Assembly: GCF_026914185.1 (NCBI RefSeq)
Contig: NC_070572.1
Span: 1,612,001-1,676,000, forward strand
Source: Puccinia triticina
Lineage: Eukaryota > Basidiomycota > Pucciniomycetes > Pucciniales > Pucciniaceae
Direction of reading: 5' to 3'
Length of the DNA: 64,000 nucleotides
The notes under the pieces are model-generated. The model worked only from the letters and a program-made list of their open reading frames with translations, was not told where the DNA came from and made no database searches. The translations under genes were made by a program, and so were the position numbers. Positions 1 through 11,179 of this stretch are shown one piece after another (within the stretch, counting starts at the first letter, position 1; every line of letters begins with the position of its first letter).

Positions 1-370
1 ATAGCCTCCCCCTACATATAAGCATAATTACATTAGCATATCTCAGGGGTTGACTGTTGCCCTGGCAGAAATCATTGCTCCCCCGTGGGGGCAATAGGCC
101 CCGGGAACATATAGACAATCAAAAATTCCATCAATCTTTCTCTCTATGTGTCAGTTCCCTTTGAAGCGCACAACAATCACCGACCTCCGCTGTGGAACTA
201 CTCTTGGGATGAATAGAGCTGGAGAGGGAATGGTGCTTTAATGGGCTGCCTCTCTGGGAACAAGAAAAAGATATAAGAGTGTGGACTCTTATGGAAAGGT
301 GTGGCTATGGAGGATTCTTGAGGTATGTCTTGAGGGTTACTTTTCTACTAATCTAATATTTTGTACACAG
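1..370. other. Flanking DNA, no gene seen
   Basis: Non-coding DNA to the left of the Copia-1 insertion. No open frame or recognisable domain is visible. With the DNA right of 6168 it forms the pre-insertion site. Confidence 0.5.
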
Positions 371-375
371 ATAAC

Positions 376-1185
376 TGAGAAAATTCACAGAACTAAGATA
401 ACATTTCTTTTAATCAGACTTTATGTAAACTTAATAACAACGTAGACTATCGAGTAGTTGGTTATATTGAAAGGAAATAAGAAGTTACCTAAGAGCAAGC
501 GAGTGGGCTGCTCTTCAACAAGTGAAAAGAAATGATAATGGAAACGGAAGCAGTGCAAGTTCCACGTGTTTCGTCTTAGCGATCTGCAAGCCATTGACCA
601 TTATCATTAGTTTGTTATCCCTTTTTGCTATATTGCTCTTAGGTTTGTTTCCTTACGCTCTATGAGCCTTGTACCCTTAGGGTCTGTTTGATTCGTTCTC
701 AGCAAAAAGGCAAAGGAGTAGCGTGACGTTATCTGTAACAGTTTGCTTTCCTTTTTAGCCCTTAGTTTCTCTTTGCTGAGTAGGAAACCTTTGTGCTCAC
801 CGACTTTTTCCTCTTTGTTTTGTGTGGAATCGGTTCAAGCGGTTTCTTTCTTTTCAACTGAGTCTGCAAGAAGGGATTGAGGCGTTAGCTCTCGACTAAT
901 CAGTATTAAAGCCTAATCTTCATTAGCTCACCTTTGGTGGGCAAAGTTATTCTGGCTTTAAGGGACTGCGACCTGGGATTTTCCGCAAGTTTGATTTTGC
1001 TATGCGCTGGAGCCGAACCTGCATGCATCAAAGTTTGATGAGTCAGTTTTTGCGGCCCCGCGGAGCGAGTTTTGGACTGCGGAAGATGGTTTGCTTTGCT
1101 TACCATTATCCGCAGCTGGTTGATATCCCGGCCGCTTGCTCAATTTATGAGTTCGCGGCCGTTCACCTAGGCGTGTAATCTCACA
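376..1185 (-). repeat. Copia-1 LTR (3' LTR in element orientation)
   Basis: 810-bp long terminal repeat with TG...CA ends, a near copy of 5350-6162. By eye the pair differ at about 20 substitutions plus one 3-bp indel near 663. Nearly all differences are transitions. The downstream pol frame reads through the LTR boundary and ends inside it at 1000. Confidence 0.93.
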
Positions 1186-3468
1186 GCCTTCCGTGCTTTG
1201 AGTCGTCAGATGCGAAGCAGGGCCTGGGATTTGGAAGACCAATAGGCTTGCGAGAGACCTCCGAATAGTCGATCTTCCTGATGGTTTTGTGAGAAAATCC
1301 GCCGCGTTTTGCGTTGTCTTGACGTATAGTGCAATGATCAGACCCACAGCAATGAGCTCCCTGACGAAATGTAGACGAATGCACATGTGCTTTGTCCTGA
1401 AGCTATTTTGAGAGGTTTCACTTTTCGCCAAGTCAATGGCGCCACGATTGTCAATGAAGACCCTGATAGATTTGAGGCCTGGCATTATCAACGTCTCGTC
1501 CGCTAGGTTTGCTATCCACGCCAAGTCGCGGCCGAGATCTGAGAAGGCTTTGTATTCCGCCTCCGTGGTGGAGAGCGAGACTGTCGGTTGTTTGGATGAT
1601 TTCCAGTTAATCAGATGTTTTCCTGATTGCACCACAAATCCAGTGGTTGATCTCCTTGTATCTGGGCAATTGCCCCAGTCCAAGTCAACAAAGGCTTGCA
1701 CTTTTGGATCCTCTTGCTTTACGTAGGTTAAGCCGATGTGCTTGGTTGCCTTGAGGTAGCGGAAAACTTGTACAGCAGCTTGAAAGTGCTTTATGCCGGG
1801 ATGCTTGAGGAATTGAGATAAGGTGCTGACCGCGTACGCGATGTCCGGCGGAGTAAGAATACTCAGGTACTTGAGCGAGCCAACTAAGGCCCTAAAGCTG
1901 ACTCCCGTGTCTGCAAAGGCTTTAAGCTCCCCGGGTGTTGCCTTCTTGAAATATTCTCGAGGGTTGATTGGACACAAAGCCGGATGCAGGTCTGACAGTC
2001 CAAATTCTTGAAGCTTCCTGTCTATGTACTGGGTTTGGTTTATCTGTAATCCGTCCGAGAACCGCTCAATGTTCATTCCTAAGAGAAACTCGGCATCACC
2101 CATGTATTTGATGTCAAATTCAAGTTCCATTTCTGCCTTGAAGATCTCCGGCTTGTCGTTGATTATTACTAGATTGTCAACGTGGGCAAAGATCCATGTT
2201 GCCGGTCTCTCGCTCGATGCAGTTCGCCAGAAGACACAGGGGTCGGAAAGAGCAGCCTTGAAACCCAGGGTGAAGAGATAGTTGGATAGGCGTTTGTACC
2301 ACACTAGTGGCGCCTGCCTTAGCCCATAGATTGCTTTCTTCAGTTCTAGGACAGAACCTGGTGGGCAGTCTAGTCCGGGGGGCGGAAGAAGTGTAACGGT
2401 GTCTTCGAGTGGGCACGTCAGAAAGGCGCTTCGGACGTCTAGTTGATGGATTTTCAGGCCGTGATTAACAGCGAACGAGAGCAGAAAGCGCAATGATGCT
2501 GGTTTGCCGGTGGGTGCGTATTTGGCTTCAAAGTTCAGCCCATGGGTTTGCTTGAAGCCCTGGGCGCAGATCCTCGCCTTGAACTCAATCACCTGGTTCT
2601 CCAAGCCAAGCTTCTTGCGGTAGGCCCATGTTGCCGGAATGGGATCGTCAGATTCAACTTTGACTCGGACTATCCAGACCTCATGCTTGCGCATGTTTTC
2701 AATTTCCTTTATTTCGGCGTCCTTCCATTGTTGACTTTCAGGGTCCGACATTGCTTGCTTGTGATTTTTCGCCTCGATGGAGACAGAAATAGTGTAAGCC
2801 TGCTTTCTTTCTCGCTTGCCTTCCACAATGTTGCGCTCATCAATTGCTCCGATGATTGCACGCGACGGTCTTGGCTGATTGTTGGCCTCCCACGAAGCGT
2901 CCGCTTGGTCAGTTGTTTCCGTTGGGGCTGCTTTCTTCAGGTGACAAAGGATGGTTTCCATTTCTTGCTCTTCTCCTTCGTCTTCCGATTCAGCCCTATG
3001 ATCTGGTTCTCCAAGTCGAGACGATTCTTCTTCAAAAGGCAAGTCCGCCTCTGCTGCAAAGTTTGGCATCCTGTCGATCGTGTTGACAAGGGGATTGCGG
3101 CGGAGTGGTCCACAGGCTGGAAAGGTACTCTCATCAAAGTGTGCGTGCTTGGCTGTGAAGACTTGTTTATCTTCCAGCCAGCATATCTTATAGGATGAGT
3201 AGTTGTTCTCATAGCCTACCAGCACTCTCTCCCAAGAGATCGAGTCAAACTTGTCCAGTCGCTTCTGTTTTGGCTTCACGACCCACACCCTGCAGCCGAA
3301 GGGACGAAAGAAGTTCATGTTTGGCGGGACCTTGAACATTAACTCAATGGGTGTTTTCTTGCTTCTTGACAGTGAGGGTAAGCAGTTTTTCGTCTCCGTA
3401 GCCGTGCAAACCGCCTCGCCCCACCATTCCGGTGCTAGTCTTGATTGCATGATCATGCAACGAGTCAT
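1000..3468 (-). pseudogene. Copia-1 reverse transcriptase / RNase H
   Basis: 822-codon open frame continuing pol after the frameshift near 3470. The start is the end of integrase (APEWWGEAV). Then follow an acidic linker, Copia RT (QLDVRSAFLTCPL, YGLRQAPLVWY) and RNase H (FVDLDWGNCPDTRRSTTGF, STTEAEYKAF, ADFLTKPSG). At about residue 429 the active site reads AHVDNLVII, whereas the related Copia at 35-39 kb has AHVDDLV; the second catalytic Asp is Asn, from a G-to-A change at a CpG. The last 62 codons lie inside the LTR, an unusual read-through end. RT activity is very unlikely. Confidence 0.9.
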
Positions 3469-3473
3469 CTCGA

Positions 3474-5285
3474 TTATTGTGCGATTTGCCCGTTATTCTG
3501 CGGAGTGTAGGGCAGAGCCACGTTGTGTTGAATCCCCGCGTCCTTCAGGAGAGAGCTGAGAGAGGTGTTGCAGAACTCGCCACCTCCATCTGAAATCAGT
3601 TTCTTCATGCCAAGTCCTGTTTGTTTTTCAAAGAGTTTACTGAAGTCTTCGATAGCCTCAGTCGCCTGGTTCTTTTCTTTTAGGATTACAGTGTGTATGT
3701 ATCCAGTGTACTGGTCCACAAGAGTGAGGAAGTACCGAGCGTTGCCGTTTGTTGGCGGAGAGATGGGACCGACTAGGTCGGCATGAATAACTTCAAGCGG
3801 TGTTGAAGCCGTTTTAAAGTGACTCTTACACGGTATGCGTGTCGCTTTTCCTTGCATACACGCGTCACAGGCGTGAGTCTTTGTGCGTTCAATAGGAGTG
3901 GTTACGACTGTGGCAATCCTGGCTAGACTGGCATGTCCTAGGCAATTGTGCCACTTGACAAAGTTGGATACGGATGTCGCCGGTTCAGTCAACAGTCCAA
4001 CGATCAGGTTTTCTGGGTCCAGAACGCCTTTTATTTCAAGTAGATCATTGCTAACGTCTACCGCAAACGGTTTTCCGTCATCTATTTTAACGGCAAAGCC
4101 GTCAGCTCCCTGTTGGATCAGGGCTTTTGATTTCATTAATTGAACGAATGAAACTAGATTGCGCGTGAGGTTGGGTACGTATAGCGCATCCTTGAGAGTC
4201 AGAGTGCCGCCATTAGCCAGTGGCAAGGTTGCATCTCCGCGAGCCCTTGAAACCAAGTCGCCTGGCCCGCTTCCCATTACAATGTCGATGGAGACGGGGT
4301 GAGTCTGCTTGAAGTATCCAAGCGTAGTAAGCATGTGGTTGCTTGCTCCTGAGTCCAGAATAGTAGTTTGCTGCTGGGAGGAGCGGGAGTCTGACAGGTA
4401 GCTGAAGGACGGACGAATGTTGTTGAGGGAGGAATTGTCTTGCTGTTGGGCCGTGGTGTGATACGACGCGCCCTTCTCTTTTTCAGCTTTGCGCTTTTCT
4501 ATTGCCTCTTTGAACTTTGAAGGATGCAAGGTCCAGCAGTCTTGCTCGGAGTGCTTTGCGGCGGGGTTATGCTTCTCGCCGTAACATCTTATTGGATTGT
4601 ACACTTTCTTTCGTTTGTTTGAGGTGTCTGTAGCGAGAGCTGTAGGGTTGTTGCTGGTGGAGGTGGATTCAGGCGCTTTCCTTTTTGTTGACCTTTCAAA
4701 GCAACCAACTTCGCGAAGTTGATTGATAACGAATTTTGGCTTTCCGAGTGAGTTGAGATCGCCGAACAAGCTTTGCATCAGGAACGTCCTCTTCTTTGGT
4801 ATTCTGCTGATGATGCTGCAGCAAATAACGAAGTCTGGAACTATCATGGCTAGAGATTCAAATTTCGCCAGGCATTCCTCGATTCCAGCTATGTATGCTG
4901 CCATGTCATCGTTGAATTGCGTGTCTTCCCATTTAGCCCAGACCTCATAGCTCGCGAGAATTGAGTCGGAAGCGTATACAGATTTGAACATCTGCCAGAG
5001 TTCGTATGGATTCTTCGAGTTATTTTTCTTCACTATGGTGTTGAAATCTCCATCGGTCAGATTTGAGCACAGAAAACTAGCTGCTTTCTGCACTTTGGTT
5101 TTGGCTTGTCTGGTCATGTTGGGCAGGGGTGGTTCATCTATGAAGCGTTCTAGGTTAAATTCGGCAAGAACCATTCAAATTTTCTTTTCCCAAATTTCGA
5201 AGTTTTCACTGGTGAACTTCGGAACCTTCATAGTGGGTTTTCCTCCGAGACTTGAATTGCTTGATTCATTATTGGAGTTGGCCAT
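3474..5285 (-). pseudogene. Copia-1 Gag / protease / integrase N-terminal part
   Basis: The frame starts at ATG 5285 (MANSNNESS...), meets TGA at 5175-5177 just before MVLAEF, and then stays open to 3474. Domain order: UBN2-type Gag; a Cys/His cluster (CYGEKHNPAAKH...CWTLHP); aspartic protease with ILDSGASNHML; GAG-pre-integrase (WHNCLGHAS, CDACMQGK); integrase core with its first two acids in HADLVGP and SDGGGEF. The frame collapses near 3475, where the sequence that should carry the third catalytic acid (normally ...NGFAERANRT) is missing and the frame shifts. The TGA is preceded by T, as expected from a CGA arginine codon. Function is lost. Confidence 0.9.
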
Positions 5286-5330
5286 CTTATTGTCTTGCTC
5301 CTAGTCTGTCGAATGTGGAGGTGCCGATTT

Positions 5331-5349
5331 AGCGCCAAGACTGTAAATC
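5331..5349 (-). other. Copia-1 primer-binding site, half-tRNA-Tyr type
   Basis: Directly next to the 5' LTR. The plus strand reads AGCGCCAAGACTGTAAATC. This matches the D-arm/anticodon-arm segment of tRNA-Tyr with anticodon GTA (loop CTGTAAA) as I know it from yeast. The element RNA would pair with a tRNA 5' half ending just after the anticodon loop. Known parallel: Drosophila copia primes from a half tRNA-iMet. The tRNA identity is inferred; the sequence match is seen. Confidence 0.7.
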
Positions 5350-6162
5350 TGAGAAAATTCACAGAACTAAGATAACATTTCTTTTAATCAGACTTTATGT
5401 AAACTTAGTAACAACGTAGACTATTGAGTAGTTGGTTATATTGAAAGGAAATAAGAAGTTACCTAAGAGCAAGCGAGTGGGCCGCTCTTCAACAAGTGAA
5501 AAGAAATGATAATGGAAACGGAAGCAGTGCGAGTTCCGTGTGTTTTGTCTTAGCGATCTGCGAGCCATTGACCATTATCATTAGTTTGTTATCCCTTTTT
5601 GCTATATTGCTCTTAGGTTTGTTTCCTTACGCTCTATATTGAGCCTTGTACCCTTAGGGTCCGTTTGATTCGTTCTCAGCGAAATGGCGAAGGAGTAGCG
5701 TGACGTTATCTGTAACAGTTTACTTTCCTTTTTAGCCCTTAGTTTCTTTTTGCTGAGTAGGAAACCTTTGTGCTCACCGACTTTTTCCTCTTTGTTTTGT
5801 GTGGAATCGGTTCGAGCGGTTTCTTTCTTTTCAACTGAGTCTGCAAGAAGGGATCAAGGCGTTAGCTCTCGACTAATCAGTATTAAAGCCTAATCTTCAT
5901 TAGCTCACCTTTGGTAGGCGAAGTTATTCTGGCTTTAAGGGACTGCGACCTGGGATTTTCCGCAAGTTTGATTTTGCTATGCGCTGGAGCCGAACCTGCA
6001 TGCATCAAAGTTTGATGAGTCAGTTTTTGCGGCCCCGCGGAGCGAGTTTTGGACTGCGGAAGATGGTTTGCTTTGCTTACCATTATCCGCAGCTGGTTGA
6101 GATCCCGGCCGCTTGCTCAATTTATGAGTTCGCGGCCGTTCACCTAGGCGTGTAATCTCACA
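5350..6162 (-). repeat. Copia-1 LTR (5' LTR in element orientation)
   Basis: 813-bp partner of the LTR at 376-1185, with the same termini, directly followed by the target duplication ATAAC. As the element is on the minus strand this copy would hold the promoter of the genomic transcript. Confidence 0.93.
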
Positions 6163-6167
6163 ATAAC

Positions 6168-7280
6168 AAGCTTGTCCAATCTGATTTATTGGCATAAGCA
6201 AGGCTAATGATAGGTGACCAGTGATCTGAATTACTTTGACAGGATCTGATGGGGAACAAATGAAGAGGAAAACAACCTAGTTTATATACACAAGAAAGAG
6301 GAGCCATGAGGAAACAAGGATAACCTGAAGGGAAGCATAGAACATTCTACTTCTATAGGATGAAACAGCCATGTGGTCAGAGTAGTGGGTCAAGGAGTCA
6401 CATGATGGTGCAATAAAGGGTGGGGATGATGCCATCTTCTGGGGGCTATGGTGCAATCTTCCTAGTTGGAGGAAGGGATATGTGAGACATAACAGGGGTA
6501 GAATATTCTATGATCTAAGATAGGAGGAGTTAGGTGTTTCAGGAAGTGTTTCAGGAAGGTAATCTAAGAATCTAAGATAGGAGGAGTCAGGTGTTTCATG
6601 AAGTGTTTCAGGAAGAAATAATCTAGGTGGGGTTTGGGGCTGTGTCTAGTATAATGTGTATCATGTTGGGTTTGGAGGGTGAAGGGTTTCAAGGGTGCTT
6701 ATACATCTTTAAGCACATGGTTCTAAGGAAACACTAGAAGAAGGGGTTAACATGTAATCTGGGTAGATGTTTGAGACTAGGGAGAGGGTTTATCCAAGAG
6801 AGGGGGAGTGTGGGAAGAGGGAATACTATTATCCAGGGTATGCCCATTGAGTGGGGATGTTGAGGGCCTTGGGCTTTGCTGACAAGGGGGCCAGAGGTAT
6901 GGGATTTAGTCTTGAGGTGTGACAGCATTGTTATTTATGGTTGCTGGTTTTCTGGGTAGATCAGGATTGGCTTACCACACCGCTACCGTTCAATCTGCCG
7001 TGTGCCCTAAAACTCTCGGAACCATTGAATTTCTGCTTCTCTCAGTCTGATCGGTAAAGCTGTAACAAGCTTTGCAATCAAGCTCTATTCTAACAAGCCT
7101 TCAATCATGTTAAGCTACATTTTCTCTTTGATTTGATTTTTTTCCGATCCATATGATCACTAACTAATCAATACCTCTCTTTCTTTTTATTGTTCAGTCC
7201 AGCTTTGTCAACATTGTAGCCTCTTGCCGTTGGTACCCCTCTGCTACTGTCAGCTGGCTACTATGGCAGAGCCACCGTGA
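6168..7280. repeat. Non-coding DNA with a local duplication and a retroelement-leader fragment
   Basis: No credible gene. Two near copies of a roughly 54-bp segment (AAGATAGGAGGAGTTAGGTG / AAGATAGGAGGAGTCAGGTG) lie at about 6519-6625. Around 6960-7090 the run containing GCTACCGTTCAATC, GGAACCATTGAATT and AAGCTTTGCAATCAAGCTCT resembles 23770-23960, so both look like copies of one LTR/leader type. Confidence 0.45.
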
Positions 7281-8220
7281 CAAATAAAAATATAAAAATA
7301 TAGTTTTACATATGAAAGAGATATTATTACTCTTACACATGTAAAACTACGCAAAAACATTAAAAACATATATAATTAACCAGAGGCCAAAGCGGCTGCG
7401 CCGCTGCGGGGTTCAGCTTTGGTGGTTTCGCCTTATTTCTGGCAACAGATGACACACCCATACAATCTCAGCGTCAAAATAACATATCCAACCATTCTAA
7501 AATTCAAACTCCGGCTTGACTCTTACCTTGCTCAAAGAATGCTCGACAAATAAATACTTGCACACTCCCTAACACAAATGACTTGCCCCGGTGAGGCCAG
7601 ATTTTTCTGGTGGCAAGAAAACGAACTAAATCATACGCATACCCACCAGCTCATGCTTATACTACAGACTACATCAGGTTGTGGCCGCTCGCCGATGTGG
7701 TTACAAGCCTTATTCTAAAGTATTAGCCTCTCCATCGGATCACAGATGCCATTGTATACCAGGCAACGCAGATTCCAAAATTGAAAACCCCAAAACGGTC
7801 CCAGCAAAACCAACAAGCCAATTTGACCCAACTCCTGCACGGTTAAATTGGTGATGCTAACCGAGCCTCGCAATTGGTAGTCTATATTGCCATTCATTCC
7901 AACATCAGACACTTAAAGTAGATGTTAACAGGTTCACGCCAGACATATCAAGAGTTTATCCTTCCAAGCAATCTAAAGTCAAGGCACTTTTTCCGCACCC
8001 AATCTAACCAGCTGACAAAAGTCAGTAACCGGCAATAAGCTGATAAAGCGAGGGACACCTCATTGTTTCGGGAGAAGTCATTCATCGGAGTCAATCGCGC
8101 CCGAGACGCGGCCCGAGACTACCTGATAATTGGAAATAATGGTCAATTCCAATCAACGAAGGTAAGAGAGCAAACGGACATTTACCCTAACAATACACCG
8201 GTCTGTTTCTACTTGGACAC

Positions 8221-8771
8221 CTATCAACAAGCCCGAGAACCACGCCCGGCAACCCAAAAGACTTGAATCCAACCCGATTGTGGTTGCAAGTGTGGGACAC
8301 ACGATATAATTAACAGTAACCTGTTTAAAGTCAAACTACAGATGTATATTAGTTTCAATTTCCGAGTTTCCAATATTGCAATCCATACTTTGTGAACCAC
8401 CACGATAGAATAATCAGGCCCAAGGCTTGGCTCCGTCCTGAAAGTGATGGAGAGCTCTACGATTGTGCCAATGGCGTTGACAAGCAGGTGATGGTAACTC
8501 AAGCAAGATATCGTATCCAACGATTCAATCGGAATTGCCGATCTGAAGTCCAGTTCAAGCGCTCCATCGCGACTGAACCCAGAGATCAAGCCTTTGAGTG
8601 AATAACTGCGCCGGAAAGTCAAATTCGTCCCCCCAAAAACCGTTGCGCTCAAGTTGACGGGAAAAAACGGCTTAGCTCCTGCCGCGCTCGACCTCAGGGA
8701 AGCCCAAAGTAGATTATTTTCTACGACACCTAACCGATCTATATCCAAAGATATCTGGGCACCCGGATTAG
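8221..8771 (-). CDS. Possible spliced hypothetical gene fragment
   Basis: I do not recognise this product. The main exon (8771 to 8389) stays open and reads like protein (LDIDRLGVVENNLLWASLRS, then SATVFGGTNLTFRRSYSLKG). A GT-AG intron at 8321-8388 would join it in phase to VTVNYIVCPTLATTIGLDSS. Further downstream on the minus strand, 7912-7715 encodes DVGMNGNIDYQLRGSVSITN, which could be another exon, though I could not connect them cleanly. The alternating Asn/Ser/Thr-rich strands faintly recall fungal DUF3712-type extracytoplasmic beta proteins; this is a guess. It could be a host gene remnant, cargo of the nearby Helitron, or chance. Confidence 0.3.
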
Positions 8772-8974
8772 CTAAGCAATCAAGGAATCAGGACTTCTTG
8801 ACTCACGTCTCCCTCCACATAAATCACGCCTCAAAAGTTCAGGCGGTCCATTTCGCCAAGAGAATTTTTCGTCGATTTGAGGGCACGATTGCCTTGAATC
8901 ATAATTTTAGTTCTGTATGCTCCTTTGTGACTTTCCTCTTGCTTATAGTTAATAGGTTCAGTTGTAAAGTTTAA

Positions 8975-11165
8975 TCAGAATGTTGAGCTGCTTCGTGCCA
9001 CACCCAGAAGGGGGAGGCGGGAAATCGACCGCCATTTATACATTATTTCAGGCCGTGGGATGAGGTCGGCCTCTCAAGCAACTCGGCGCTATTCTTGTCA
9101 TTTTCACCTTAACTACGCCTAGGCCTAAGTGAAAAGTCACCTGGCCTAATCTCGACCTAACAAGGCCACGGTCAGGCTTGGTCCTACCAACAATGCTGGT
9201 AACCGCGCCTAGGTGGCCCGCGCCTCGCGTAAAGGTTCCCCAGTCTTTTCCCAAATTAGCCACTGCAACAAATACCATTCAGGCCACCTGTCAGCTCGCA
9301 TTTGCCGGGATAGATCGGCGGAACGTTATTGGTTTAATTCTAGATTTTGACCGCGACGGTCGTCGTAACTTCGACGCGAGTCTAGATTAGGTTTGAGTCA
9401 GTACTTAGCGTCATTAGTTGTAGGCTTTGACATGCGGGCTCAACTATATCCATCGAGACCGACGCTCTTCAACTCCCCTTTATCGGGGTAAAGACTCATG
9501 TTGTTGGAAGCGCCTCGTCGTCACCCCGAAGCGCCTCGACGCAAGACCGGTCACGGTTAGTCTCTATGTCAAGTTAGCACGGGTTCCTGCGTAGTTCCTA
9601 GTGATTAATTACGCCCTGCCGCCAGTTTTTATCAATAATTGCACGCGGGTGGCTGCGTTCACATTGTACAAATCATACAAGGAGACTTACGCGATAACAA
9701 CACGACAATCAAGTGCCATATATGATGAATCGATTTCAAACTAATAGTTACATTAAACATATGTTTCCGGTGCCGCGCTCTTCAACAACAATGTAATGGC
9801 TTGTCACGTCGAAAGTATAAAAAAATGTTGTCGCAAACAGACATTGAGGACGTAGTTAAGATATGGCAATGACTCTAATATGTGCCATAAGCATATTTGA
9901 CGTGATTCAAAGTTGAATAATCAATGGTGCTACTCGATGGCCAAGATCATGTTCATATGAATACCTGTTACTCCGCAAATCAGGTCGAGAACGCGCTAAC
10001 CCGTAAGTATCAGTTCGTGTTTAGCCTGTTTGAAGACTTGATTCAAACACGTACCAATCCGTATTGTACGGCCAAGAGTCACAATCCGCTGCGCATGTTA
10101 TCGTGGAGTCTTGCTGCGTCGGAGTTTACCAAGGGTCGTCTTGACGAAAGCAGATCATCCATCAGCTAAATAGTAATGGTTGGCGCCCACGAGAATCCAT
10201 ACCTTTGTAGAGGCTTCTTAAAAATTTGTTTGTGAACAACTGACAGCTCTGTTTATGAAGCTTAGGGCAAAAAACCCGTCAAAATAAGGGTTTTGGGCCC
10301 TAGCACTATAACTGTGCTGATATAAACACTGGTAATTTAAATTACCAAGCTTGTTACGTGGCAAATATGGCCACTACAAGGGTTTTAACACTCTGTAACA
10401 GAGGAGGGATTAATTATGTAATTAATAATATGTAATTATTAATTACAGGGAATTAATTTGGCGGAAAAGTAGGTGGTAAGCGCTTCAACTGATTGGCTGC
10501 TTGACAGAGGCGGTGGTCTTACGGCAACTACTTATAAGGATAAAGCTTTAAATATGCTAATAAAGGATTTTTGATGATTTAAAGGGTTTAATCCAGTGGA
10601 TTTTACGTGCTGAGGATGGTTTATAAGGAAAAGTGGCTACTTCTGTAGCAGAGGAGAATATTCACGGCAACTTACAGTTTGTGGGCGGTGAATGGTCTGG
10701 GGGATCTTTTCCTGAGGGCCAAAGAGGCCTCTATTTATAGAGGGGACTTCAGTGGGCGTAAAACACTGAGTCCTTTCTCCCTATGGGAGTATCCAGGGTT
10801 GTAGCCGTGAAAAGGGCTTGGCTGTGGGTATTTTAATTGTATTGAAATAGACTAATTTCCCTGACTCTGTCACATGACATATTTATAACCAATTGTCATG
10901 TGAAAGAGCTTCTGTGGAAGTCTACATAATACTTTCACGGGGTATTTTTACACGAGTAATATTACTCATTATTGTACAACAGTTTATTTTTATGTACTTT
11001 AATTGTTTTACTAATTTTTTGTATGTAATACTATTTTTGGGCGCTTTCTGTGGCCAATTCTTATTTATACAATTAGTACATGAAGGAATAGGAATAAGGG
11101 GGTACTTTGAGTGGGTGACCCCCCTTAATTTATGATGAGGAATCTGATTCTGCAATAATAATTCA
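8975..11165. other. Gene-poor stretch, includes a strong hairpin
   Basis: No supported gene. At 10265-10300 a 13-nt inverted repeat (GGGCAAAAAACCC / GGGTTTTGGGCCC, 11 of 13 paired) is flanked by TTAG and TAG. AT-rich self-complementary DNA lies at 10410-10450. A TATAAATAG reads on the minus strand at 10731-10740. It may contain the 3' end of the neighbouring Helitron, but I could not place that terminus. Confidence 0.4.
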
Positions 11166-11179
11166 ATAATTATTATTAT

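Larger units (their letters stand above)
376..6162 (-). mobile_element. Copia-1, complete LTR retrotransposon (inactivated)
   Basis: A Ty1/copia element read on the minus strand. Two LTRs of about 810 bp, each beginning TGAGAAAATT and ending AATCTCACA on the plus strand, enclose gag, protease, integrase, reverse transcriptase and RNase H in Copia order (integrase before RT). The 5-bp duplication ATAAC lies at 371-375 and again at 6163-6167, so both ends are intact. Coding damage: a TGA in gag, a short frame-breaking deletion at the integrase catalytic Glu, and an Asp-to-Asn change in the RT active site. It cannot now encode its own transposition machinery but could perhaps be mobilised in trans. 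Confidence 0.95.

Noticed and set aside
7715..9278. A complete host gene on the minus strand across 7.7-9.3 kb.
   Set aside because: Only one intron joins convincingly; other joins run into stops, so only a low-confidence fragment was listed.
10265..10300. Hairpin next to TTAG as the Helitron 3' terminus (CTAA on the minus strand).
   Set aside because: The stem is longer than usual, overlaps the terminal bases, lies about 0.9 kb from the gene, and no A/T insertion site could be shown.
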